Positions 25,661 to 36,444 of a DNA stretch of 64,000 bases are shown here, in pieces. The position numbers and the translations under genes were made by a program. Origin of the DNA: Loxodes magnus (taxonomy: Eukaryota; Ciliophora; Karyorelictea; Loxodida; Loxodidae). The notes beneath the pieces were generated by a model. That model saw only the letters and a list, made by a program, of their open reading frames with translations, had not been told where the DNA came from and made no database searches. The stretch spans positions 1 through 64,000 of the forward strand of contig CAMPDV010001035.1 of NCBI GenBank assembly GCA_946699065.1, given 5' to 3'. The number at the start of each line of letters is the position of its first letter. Positions within the stretch are counted from its first letter, which is position 1.

Positions 25661-26734
25661 AACTCAGCCTAGTGGAAGGAATAAAATTGATCTTATGACT
25701 TGAGAAAGAGAACTAAGACCATCATGAAAAAAATTTAAAAAACATAATAAAAAATTCCGAAAAAAAAAACTAGCTAAAAAACAAAAAGATCAAAAAAATA
25801 GACTGGAAAAACTAAAAAGAATCTAGACAAGAGCAGAAAGTAACATTCTATAAAAAAAATAAGTAAAAGAAAAAGAAGATAAAACAAAAAAAAAGTGAAG
25901 AAATTATACTTTCGCGATTCGAAAGAAATCTAAGTGAAGAAACTGCAAAAAATTCTATGATCAAATAAGTACAAAAGAAAAAGAAAAATAACATAAGAAT
26001 AAGGAGGAAAAAAAGGCAACTGAGAAAATAAAGAGAAAAAAGTTTCTGCGATAAAGGATTTTATAAAAAAGATAAACACTTAAATGAACAGAGAAAGATT
26101 AAAAAAAACGAAGAAGAAATAGAAGTAAAACCCTAAAATGTATTTAAATAAAAGTTATTTCAGCAGTCACGAAGGAAGAGGGAAATTGATTTAAAATTAA
26201 AAAAAAGTTAGTACTCAAATAAATTAATTAATTACTTTAAAGAAAAGAAGTATTTACTCATTAGCGCTTAAAAACACAAAGAGAAAAAAATTTAAAATCA
26301 AAAAAAGCTACATGTCTTAAAAGTTTTAAAATCGGAAAAATTTATGAAAAAACTAATCAGAAAACAAAGCCAATAAAAAAAATAAAGGGCTAAAAAAAAT
26401 AAAGGGCTAAAATAATATGTTGAAAGTAAGCTGGAAGAGATATGAGACAGTATTATAAGAAAAAAAATTAAAAAAATCTGAATATGTAATTGAAAAAATT
26501 CTAAAATTAAAAAATTAAAAGGCGTGAAAAAAAGAAACATACTTAAATAAAAATACCTTAATCTTGATGAAATATTTTAAAACTAAAAATTGTTTTCTCT
26601 TGTCATTGCCTACTCCTCCCATTTCTGCCTTTTCCAATCAGAAATTCCACATACAACTCCTACAAAAACTTATAAACCTCCTTTTACCCTTAAAAATCGT
26701 TTTCACTTGTCAAAAAGTTTAGATTTATATGAAA
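25661..26734. other. A-rich tract followed by a short pyrimidine-rich tract
   Basis: From about 25700 to 26585 the plus strand is extremely A-rich with G (runs of AAAAAAG type). At about 26590-26715 it turns C/T-rich. If coding, the first part would be almost pure Lys/Glu/Asn. It could be low-complexity coding sequence after the NACHT gene, or simple-sequence spacer. No domain is visible. Confidence 0.4.
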
Positions 26735-28132
26735 TGGAAAAAGTATAAAAGGAAGACATAAAAGAGAGACTGAAACAAGAATAATTAAAAATTGATGAGA
26801 TCAAGATTATTATTAAAAAACATTAAAAACATTTATTAGAGTCTCATTAAAGGAAGCAATTCTTACAGTCATAGATGTTTTTTATTTTAAATTTAAATTT
26901 AAAAATAAATAAATAAACAGTTTCTTACAATAACTATTTTATTAAAGTGAAATATTATTACTAAATAGCTTTAATTTATACCCTTTATTTTTATAAATAA
27001 ATATTAAAATTTAAGTTCTAAAAACTATTTAAATTACTAACGAATTCATTTAAAGAACTCTTTATTTAACTTTAATTAATAAAACACGAAGAATATAAAG
27101 GAAGAAATACCTTAAAGAAATTTTAGTACTAAGTAAAGCAAACGAAACATTAGCTTTATGGCTTTAATAATATAAAATTCTAAATGATAGCAAAATATAG
27201 TTAAAATAATACTTTATAATAGTAAGATATTAATATTAAAAATACTATATCAAAAATATAAAATTATATAATAATTATATGTTTAGCTAGAATTAATTAT
27301 CTTTGTATCAATTAAAAATTAATAAAAAGGAAGCTTTTCATAATTTTGATATGAATTTTTAATAATTGGTTAACAATAAGCATTTGATTACTATATTATA
27401 AAAATAAAAAGGTTCACATTTAATAATTAATGACTACAATAATTAAAACAATAATTTCGTGAAATAAAAAGTAAATATAGTGAAACATATCTTCAGAAAA
27501 AACTGTATAAAATAAATCTAATAAAGAATTATAAATATTTATAAATTTAATTAATGTATAACTTTTAGTTCCAAATAATATAGGCAATTATAATAATAAT
27601 CTTAACTTACTTATAATATATTTTAAAGTTTAGTATAAATTATTAATTTAAATATAAAAATTTAATTAAACTTATTAAAATTATAATTATGTAAAATGAA
27701 TTATTTTATCATTGCCAGTTAAAGATATTTAACTAAACTTTATTAATAATTTGTAATAATAAGAAAATTATACTTACATAGAATATTTCACTATAATTAA
27801 ATTACTTTATTTCTTTTATTTAAAACATATTTTAACTAAAACAATTCTTTAATATTATAAATACTAAAAGTCAATGTTTTTTCAATCTCTTTTATTACTT
27901 ATATATACACATTTATAAGAAAATACATATATTTAAATTAAAAATAACAAAATAAATAGTAATTATTAAAATATAATATTTTAATTTTTTAAAATTAATA
28001 ATTTTATACTCTTATTCAAGGTTTAAAAATTAAAAAAATAAGTTATAATAATAAACATATAAGAGATTAAATATTTTAAATTTTGAGAATCAATTGTATA
28101 ATTAATGGCATTTAAATTGCAAAATTACGCTA
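26735..28132 (+). mobile_element. LINE 3' end, 5'-truncated copy, split by ~670 bp
   Basis: From 26735 the sequence matches the last part of the plus-strand LINE at 58730-59431, including the C-terminal coding end (GAATAATTAAAAATTGATGA against AGTAATTAAAAATTGATGAG) and the 3' UTR with AAATGATAGCAAAATATAG. Homology breaks near 27367, resumes near 28036 (AAGTTATAATAATAAAC) and stops at AAATTACGCTA (28132). Only the 3' ~700 bp of the LINE is present, as expected for a 5'-truncated insertion. Confidence 0.75.
27368..28036. other. ~670-bp extra segment within the LINE 3' UTR
   Basis: Present here and absent from the copy at 59350, where the sequence runs straight through. It is very AT-rich with no recognised gene. 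It is either an insertion (transposon or germline-type eliminated sequence) or a deletion in the other copy. Confidence 0.5.
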
Positions 28133-31100
28133 GCTTCATAATTATTTTATGAAATATCTTTTGCTTATAAATTTTATAAAAATAACTAAAGAATATTCAG
28201 GTTAAAATATTCATCCTTCAATATTTTCTTACATTTTTATCTATAAATTTTTTATGTTTTTTTAATCTTTTTAAATGCTTTTTTGAATAGTATTTTTCTA
28301 TCTTAGTGATAAATTATAATTTATTTTTTATAATTATTGCTTAATAAGATTTCTTTAATCATTAAAAATAATTTAATAAAAATTAAAATGATGATTATTT
28401 TTCTTTAAATTTAAAAAATTTCACATTTTAAATATGTTTTTCAAATTTTATAAAAATTGGAAAAAGATTTATAAATAATTAAGATAAACTTTTTTGTTAT
28501 TCCATATTTAAGATTTTGTTAAACATTTGTAATTGTTTGTTTAAAAAATACTTTTCTTATTATTTATAAATATTAATATGTTTTTTATTACATAAAAATA
28601 TTGTGAAAATAATGTATTTATTTGTTTAAAAAAATAAAATTTTTATTCTTTTAATTTAAGTTATTTATAATCTCTTTTAATTGGATTTAAATAAAAGTAA
28701 TTCATTAATTTTATTTACTGTATTTTTTAATTTAAAAGTTCGAAGAAATAATTTATCAAAATACAAGAAATTTTATAAAAATAATTTTGCATTTATATCA
28801 AATAAAAATTAGGAAGCATTTATTTTTTAAAATAGTTTTTTTCTAAATTTGTAATTATTAATTTCTCAAGATGAAAAAAGAGATTAAGAATTACCTATTA
28901 GAATTTTTGTTACTATCAAAGATAAAAATGCTTTTTCTCATTTTAAGTTTAAATAAAGTGTAAATAAGAATCTTAAATGATATTAAAATAACTAAAATAT
29001 TTATTATAAATAAATTTAATTTTTTAAATAATTTAAAGTTACAATAAAAAGATAATATTTTTTTAATTTCTATTGATTGCTTAAGCTTTTTTTTAACTAA
29101 AAAGATTTTCTTTTATGAGAAAAGCTGAGGCATTTTTTTATGCGCCGTACTCAAATCAAAGTTTAACTTTTACATTTATCTAATTCAACTAAGTTAGATT
29201 TACTAAGTGAATTATTCAAATAATTACTTTTATGACTTCATTTTAAGTTTAACAGATATACATTTTAATAAATGTTTCATTCTTAAATCATTTATATCAT
29301 TTGTAGAGTGATTTAAAAACTGAGTGTTTCGGCCCAGGAAAAAAAACTACCGCGTTTACTTCAAATGTAATTTCTTAAATAAATTTAATATCTCTGATAA
29401 TTAGAATATCTTTGAAAACATTTATATTATTGTTTTCTTCGCAAGAAAAATTTGCTAGTTTGAATAAATAATATGAGCTAATAAGGCTCAAACAAAATAT
29501 TTTATAAACAAATGTCCCTAAAATAGTATTCTGCTATCTTTAGGACTAAAACTTAAAAATAAACTTAAAAGCTAACTATTCTTACTTTATCAAGAATTTG
29601 AAAATTTTTTTATTAAATTTTTTACAATAAAAAAAAATATACATTTAATAATTTTGTATGCTTTTACAGTTTTTTTAACTCTTAACCTACTTTGTTTTCC
29701 TTTTCTGTAACAAATACTATACAAATAATTTTTATTGCTCCTTTTCGATATTATTTAAAAAAAATATACGTGATGTCGATATTTTCTTTATTAATTAAGA
29801 AGTTTGATTATTTATAGACTAATTTCAGAAGAAAAATTATGATGTAATAATTTTTTTAATTTTAAATTGATCTTTAGATAAACTGTATAAATAGAAAGCA
29901 GAACAAAAATGTTTATTTTAATCTGTAAACATTTTTACAAATATCTAAAAAGTGAAAGAGGTCAGAACGTCTAAAATTTACCTATGTAGAAAAGAGTTAA
30001 AAATTATTAAAATTTTTTAATAATATTTATAAATTTAAAAGGTACGAGCATGTCAAAAATAATTTATTTAGAAAAAATAGCAGTATTTTATTATAATTAA
30101 AAAAAAGTACATACGCAAAGGAAAATTTTATTAAATTTATGTAATTTTTTTTGCTAATTTTTTTTTTTCGTTTACTTTTTTTTATCTTCTTCAACTAATT
30201 TTAGATACTAATTTTTTTCGAAATTTATTTTTCTTATCTAAGATAAAGAAAATTATTTTCGATCATCAGTTTATTAAATAATTAGGATAATTTAATTCTT
30301 ATTATTTGCTTTTTTTATTAAATTAGTTTATATATTAAAACGAATTTTTAAATTAGATTAAGATTTTAAGTTATAGATTTAAATAAAAATTGATCTTAGT
30401 TTTACTTAAAATTAATTCTATAAATTCTGATCAAGATATAATTTATTTTTTAATAATTTATCAAAATTTTGTTAAATACTCTTTTTTAATAATTTCATTT
30501 AATTTTGATGAATTTTGTTCGAAAATTATTTTTAATATACTATTTATTTAGAGACTGGTTTTATATTATTTGTTATTACTATTATTAAATTTATTTAAAT
30601 AGAGTTTAATAATATTTTAGATAGCATTAATTAAATGTTTTATTTATGATTTAATAATATTTATTTATAGCTATTTTAAATAAATTTATAAAATTAATAT
30701 GAGAAAATACTTTTCGAGGTTATGTTTTCATTATTAATATTTCTGTAATACTATTCTATAAAAAGAATACATAAATGATTATTATAAAAAATGTACTTCT
30801 GATTAATTAAATGTTAATTAAATTTCCTATGAATATTCATTGATTGCCTCTTTTTTAATTATAGTTTAAAGTTTTATAATGAATTTAAAGATTTTATTTG
30901 ATAATTTTTTTAATTATATGTCTCTATTAAGTTTTAAAACATTACAGTAGTAGAGTAAGACTTTTATAAATAAATTGGAATTTATATTTCAGTCAAATAT
31001 TTAAATTGTAAAAATTTAGTACATAAGAATCTTGATTAAAAGATAAAAAGATTATTAAATATTTACCTTAGAGAATTTAACTGTGAACTAATTTTCTTCT

Positions 31101-32100
31101 ATTAATCTACCTTTATCAAAAATAGATATATGATTTTTTATGAAAGATTAAATTAAAATAATTTTATGCTTAAACTATGATTAAATCAATAGTTTCTATT
31201 ACATTTAGGATTTTTAATATATTACTCTCATCTAAGTCCATTATAAGAAACTTAGAACATTTTATTAAGTAATTTATTTGTTTTGAGAATTAAGTAAATT
31301 TAAATCTTTAACGATGTTTTATAATATATTAGATATAATAGATTTAATTAAGATACATTATATTTTAATGAAAAATTTCAATTAAATTCAGGGCGTTTAG
31401 ATTTTTTACCTTTAACTTAGTGGTTTATAGTTAAATGTTAATTTTTTTATGACGAATTTAATAAACTATTTTTTTAAAGTAACTATATCTAAAATGTTGT
31501 AAGCGTTTTTAAAGATTAGCAAAATCTTATTTTTAAATAGCTATATATATAACAACTAATGTCTTTATTTTTACTTCAACTAAGATTCTAATTTTGTTTT
31601 ATTTTTTATTTTCTATATAAAGTTCTTTTTGTATTTAGTTCTGAATATTTTCAATTTAAATTAAGTAAGAGCAATATTTTTATTTTAGATAGATTCAGAT
31701 TTTTTATGCTTTAGTTTTTAACTTATTTTTCAGATACAGTTTTTTCTATTTACTTAATTATTAAATCTTTTAAAATTTATAATTTTTTTATTTTTATTTT
31801 CAAAAACAGAGTACGTATTTTTTTTAAACTAGATCTTAAATTTATTTAAAAAAAATAAATAAAAAATCTAAGAATATTATTATTTCTCATTCGAATTCTT
31901 TTTAAAATTAGGTAAGCAAAATATATTTTATGTAAATTTAAAACTCATTGAAAACCATTCTAGATATTTTTAAGATGATTATGCTAAAAATTGCATTTTT
32001 TTTAATATTTATCAACCTTCTAAATATATTTTTTATCTTTTAAGTTGTTTGTAAAAAAAAATATTTATTTTTCATCTTTTCTAAAAAAAATTTAAATTTA
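28133..32100. other. Very AT-rich, apparently non-coding block
   Basis: About 4 kb with long A and T runs, mixed strand composition and no protein-like frame that I could find. No RNA gene was recognised. Confidence 0.4.
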
Positions 32101-33050
32101 AATTTTTGAAAAAGATTTATTCCGTCCCGAAAATCTCTTGCAGTGTAAAACGCTGAGCAAAAAAACAAAAATAAAATTTTTGCTTTTATGTCCAAAAAAT
32201 TAAGCTTTGCTTTTTATATAAATCCGAAAAAAAATAGCTTTGTATTGAAAAAAAATAGACTGAATCCAAAAAAAAAAATTAAATTAAAAAAATTGGACCT
32301 TTTTTAAATTTTGAGCTGCTTATAAAAACTTTTTTCTACAACTTTTGTCCTAAAATTACTTTATTCCGTTTTTCCTTTGAAAAACTATTTAAATAAAAAA
32401 AATCTTTTACACATTATTCAGTTCTTATTAAAAAATATCAATAAAAATACCTTTTTACATTACCCTTATTCACATTCCAAAAATTTTATCCCGATTCACG
32501 CAAGTTTGTTCCGTCCCGAAAATCTCTTGCAGTGTAAAACGCTGAGCAAAAAAACAAAAATAAAATTTTTGTTTTTTTAATTTATATCCTTTTTGAATTT
32601 ATGACAAAAAAAAATTAAAAATTTTTTAATTTTAAAAATCCGAAAAAAAATGTTCGTGTTAAAAAAATCAAAAAAAATTTGAAATTAAAAACAAAAAAAT
32701 TATGGAAATTTTAACCGATTATTAAAAAAAAAAATCCATTTCTAAATTCTCTTTCGAAAAAAAATTTTTTGTATAAAAAAAATTAAAATTTTAAAAACTT
32801 TTTCTAAAAAAATCTCTAAAATAACTTTTATTCCGTTTTTCCTTTTTAAAAAAACTTTTTAAATAAAAAAATTCATTTACACATTTTTCAGTCCTTATTC
32901 TAAATTTATCACCAATCATACACTTTAATTTTTTAAATTTCCCTGGTTACCATTCAAAAAATTATCCCAATTCACGCAAGATTGGTCCGTCACAAAAAAT
33001 CTCTTGTAGTGTAAAACGCTGAGCAAAAAAACAAATATAAAATTTTTAGA
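32101..33050 (+). repeat. Tandem repeat, three units of ~390-475 bp with a conserved core
   Basis: A conserved core (TTCCGTCCCGAAAATCTCTT, GCAGTGTAAAACGCTGAGC, then AAAAAAACAAA) occurs at about 32120-32182 and 32508-32571, nearly identical, and at 32984-33046 with a few changes. A second landmark, ATTCCGTTTTTCCTTT, recurs at about 32364 and 32829 (465 bp apart). The core is GC-richer than anything around it and much better conserved than the intervening A/T runs. An inverted copy lies at 54330. Confidence 0.75.
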
Positions 33051-34039
33051 AATTTTGGATACTTAAAACAGAAATTCATATAATAAAAATAATAAAAGAA
33101 ACAAATACAATTAAAAAAAAAATTAACATAATACTAAAAAAAAATACTCAGACACTTTAAAAAATTTCCTTTTTACTTTTTTAACGTGATACTTTGATTA
33201 AACAAAACTTTCTAATAGAACAAAATCTAAAAAAAAAATTGAAACCAAAATTCAAAATTTTTCGAACAAAAATTCTTAAATAACTTAAAAAAAATTCAAA
33301 CTTAATTCATAAAAAAAAAATTTTAAGCTTAATTCATAAAAGAATTTTTAAACTTAATTCTTAAAAAAAAATTAGAAAAATTGTCTACCCATAAAATTCA
33401 AAATTAAAAAAAAAATATTAAGTAACTTACAAAAAAATAAAAAATAAAATTTTATATGCCTAATACTCCCCAACACTCTTTTAAAATTAAATTCTGCGAA
33501 ACTCTGAAAACTCTTCTAATATTAATTTTACTTAATACTCACATTCTAAAATATATAAAATACTTCAAACTAAAATTATTCAAACTAAAATTATTTACAT
33601 ATTGCATACTTACAAACTAAAACCTAATAAATAAATTTTTAAAAACTAAAATATACACTTTTAATAATATTCTAATTCAAACTTTATCCAACTATACTCA
33701 CCTACAACACAGTCATTTTACAATATTTATTTATTTTAACTCTCTAAATTAATCTTTAACAAACTCTCATTAAGGTTAAACCTACTTCTGGATATTTATT
33801 GAATATACAATAATATAATATCCAAATACTTAGAAACTATCTAATTATTATAAACTTATATAAATTATTATTATTATTTAAAAACATATACTTATAGAGT
33901 AAACTTATTAATACCTACTCTATAGTATATTAGAAAATAATAATTATAAATATAGATATTTTTTAATTCTTAATTAAGTAAAGTTTTAATAAGTTCGTAA
34001 AGTCCTTCACTCTCATTTCATCACTACATAACAAAATAT
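33051..34039. other. AT-rich spacer, weak continuation of the intron-like pattern
   Basis: On the minus strand, several GTRAGT...TAG segments occur between about 33480 and 33720, but the spacing is less regular than in the array at 34040-35058. Nothing else is recognised. Confidence 0.35.
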
Positions 34040-34228
34040 TATTCCCTTACATCCTAAATATTTCCTTAAAAACCTCATTACCCCCTTATAATGTTAAAAT
34101 TACTTACATTCTATATTAACAATTAAATTACACTTACCACCTAAATCAATATTAAACCCATTACGATCTGAAAATAAACTATTAAAAAAATACTTACAAC
34201 CTAAAATAGACCATTACGATCTATATGT

Positions 34229-34728
34229 AACCTTAAACTTTAACTTACTTTCTTCATTTTCACCTTAAACTTTAACTTACTCCCTTCATTTTCACCTTAA
34301 ACTTTAACTTACCATCTTCATTTGAACCTTAAACTTTAACTTACATGCTTCATTTTCACCTGAAACTTTAACTTACCATCTTAATTTTCACCTTAAACTT
34401 TAACTTACTACATTTTCACCTTAAACTTTAACTTACATTCTTCATTTTCACCTTAAACTTTAACTTACTCCCTTCATTTTCACCTGAAACTTTAACTTAC
34501 TCCCTTCATTTTCACCTTAAACTTTAACTTACTCACTTCATTTTCACCTTAAACTTTAACTTACCATCTTCATTTTCACCTGAAACTTTAACTTACCATC
34601 TTCATTTTCACCTTAAACTTAAACTTACCATCTTCATTTTCACCTTAAACTTTAACTTACATTCTTCATTTTCACCTTAAACTTTAACTTACATTCTTCA
34701 TTTTCACCTTAAACTTTAACTTACATGC
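34229..34728 (-). repeat. Minisatellite, ~16 copies of a 32-bp unit
   Basis: On the plus strand the unit reads CTTCATTTTCACCTTAAACT then TTAACTTAC plus three variable bases. Copies differ mainly in those three bases and by T/G in CACCTTAAA versus CACCTGAAA. One copy is shortened. On the minus strand each unit is one intron-like module of the larger array. Confidence 0.9.
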
Positions 34729-34893
34729 TTAAGTGTTAATTATTAAAATGAAACTTACATTCTTAAGTGTTAATTATTAAAATTTAACTTACCTATATTA
34801 AGTGTTAATTATTAAAACGAAACTTACATTCTTAAGTGTTAATTATTAAAATGAAACTTACATGCTTAAGTGTTAATTATTAAAATTTAACTT
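34729..34893 (-). repeat. Minisatellite, five copies of a ~34-bp unit
   Basis: The unit contains CTTAAGTGTTAATTATTAAA followed by ATGAAACTTAC or ATTTAACTTAC. It abuts the 32-bp array and shares the terminal ACTTAC, which is the GTAAGT donor on the minus strand. Confidence 0.85.
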
Positions 34894-35058
34894 ACCATCT
34901 AAATATTATAATTAATCCTTACCCCCTATTATTGAAATTATTTAAGACTTACATCCTTTTAAATAAATTAAATCTTAAACTCACCTTTCTCTTTTTTAAA
35001 GTTATAAAATCTATTTACTGTCTATATTATTATTTAAGAAAATTAAATTTGAACTTAC

Positions 35059-36079
35059 TAAATTCCATTTGCAACCTCTCACCATTCAACAACTTCTAAC
35101 TCGCTACTGTTTAACCGTCATCCAAGATAACCTTATTCTAAACGATACTCAAACCGTCAGGCAATAACTAAGTTTAAGCTTAGATCTATTTCTTTATCTA
35201 ACCGATAGTAGTCTCTTGTTTTACTGATAAAGTTGCTGTTTTATTGTTTGGCGATACAATAGTTATCTTGATGTCCTAAAGCTTAGTTTGTTTAGGGATA
35301 TTTTGAGGTTATTGAATTTGTTAAGGCTATATCACCTAAGGCTTTACTTGTTACTATTCGATTTACTTAACTTGCATAGATGATAACTGCTATTACTGAT
35401 TTTAGATTTAACTACTCAAGTTTTACATCTCATTCTTCAAGTAACTATTTTCCTATGTCACTTAAGTTAGATTAAACTTGCACGAGTCTAGCTCCTCAAA
35501 AACTTTAACCGATACCTGATTGCTCTTCTAGATGATTCTTTAAACATCAGCTATCAATTTTGAAACTTATTGCTCATTCTATGGATATTCTTAACAAATG
35601 ATCTACTACTAGCTACTCCCTTTTTTGTCCATCATCTATTTCTAGATTTTGAAAAACTTCAACTATTATTAGATTTACTTATCTTGCTAAACCAACTGTC
35701 TTTGTAAGCTGATATTCTCCTTAAACAAATAAGTACTCACGTGCTTTATCAACTACTAGATAAAAAGACTGTAAACCTTGGATAATTAAGTCTAAGCTTG
35801 ACGAACTCTTGACGATTGATTCTATAGCATCATTATATTTCCCATGAGATTCTTTTGTTCAAGACGCTTGAGTAACTAAGTGTCTTATTGTAAATTTATA
35901 GGATGAACTTTATGAACTTTTTAGCAATTTTAAATAACACATGTGATTGCCTAACTTTTCTAAAACTAATCCTGGACACATGTATAACATATGTTATGTT
36001 TGCAAGGTAACAACATTGGGATTTTAATCTACCCATTAAAATCTCCTTGACACTAAAGACATTTAGCAGTCTAGGACAT
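35059..36079 (-). CDS. RING finger - coiled coil - ubiquitin-like domain protein
   Basis: ATG at 36079 opens MSQTAKCLQCQGDFNG and one unbroken frame of 340 codons. The RING finger lies at residues 7-52: C7-x2-C10-x15-C26-x-H28-x2-C31-x2-C34-x12-C47-x4-C52 (LPCKHNICYTC in the middle). The last pair has x4, not the usual x2. Helical, Gln-rich sequence fills residues ~60-265 (QQQQLSSMQVKQIEQQQ). A ubiquitin-like fold closes the protein: IKITIVSPNNKTATLSVKQE, TTIGQIKKQI, NKVILDDGQTV, LNGERLQMEF. By family logic it is an E3 ubiquitin ligase or scaffold. No Trp occurs. The frame runs into the intron-like array with no TGA for roughly 110 further codons, so the true end is unsettled; this is the best supported host gene here. 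Confidence 0.8.
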
Positions 36080-36444
36080 TTCAGATTACATTATTATTTT
36101 TTTAAAAAAACTTTCCCTTTTAAACAAAATCCACGTATATATACGTTAAATAATAATAATATGAATAAAATAAAAAAATATTATAATATAATTATTTTTA
36201 TAGAATTATTTTAAATTAATATTTTTTTAAATTAACTTTAATAAAATATGAAATTTAATTAAAAAAAAATAATAAATTTTAATGTGCTTTTAACTGCAAA
36301 TTATATTAAAAAGTAATAAAGTATAAACCTTTTAATGATACTAAGGAACAGTAACTGATCTTAATTTTTTTCATGATTTATAACGCAAATCATAAGATTA
36401 CAACCTTAATACCTAAAAGAATTAGAGCCTTCTACTATCTTAAA
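36080..36444. other. Intergenic, between divergent RING-UBL and beta-helix genes
   Basis: About 365 bp with poly-T and AT-rich sequence. Both flanking genes are transcribed away from it, so it should hold both promoters. No motif is recognised. Confidence 0.4.

Larger units (their letters stand above)
34040..35058 (-). repeat. Array of ~29 intron-like modules with 3-nt linkers
   Basis: Read on the minus strand, the region is a chain of modules that begin GTAAG (or GTAAT/GTGAG) and end in AG. They are joined in almost every case by exactly three bases (ACA, GAT, ATG, CAT, AAT, AAA, ATC, GTT, GTG, GGG). Module lengths run from about 17 to 37 nt. About 16 consecutive modules near 34229-34728 are near-identical 29-mers plus linker (32-bp period: GTAAGTTAAAGTTTAAGG then TGAAAATGAAG). 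Five near 34728-34893 share GTAAGTT...AACACTTAAG. The flanking modules are unrelated in sequence yet keep the same GT...AG plus 3 pattern. The first donor, GTAAGT, follows directly on the last UBL codons of the RING gene. Whether the modules are spliced is not known. Confidence 0.7.

Noticed and set aside
34229-34893. CRISPR-like array
   Set aside because: The repeats are 32 and 34 bp with only about 3 variable bases between units, so there are no spacers, and the setting is eukaryotic.
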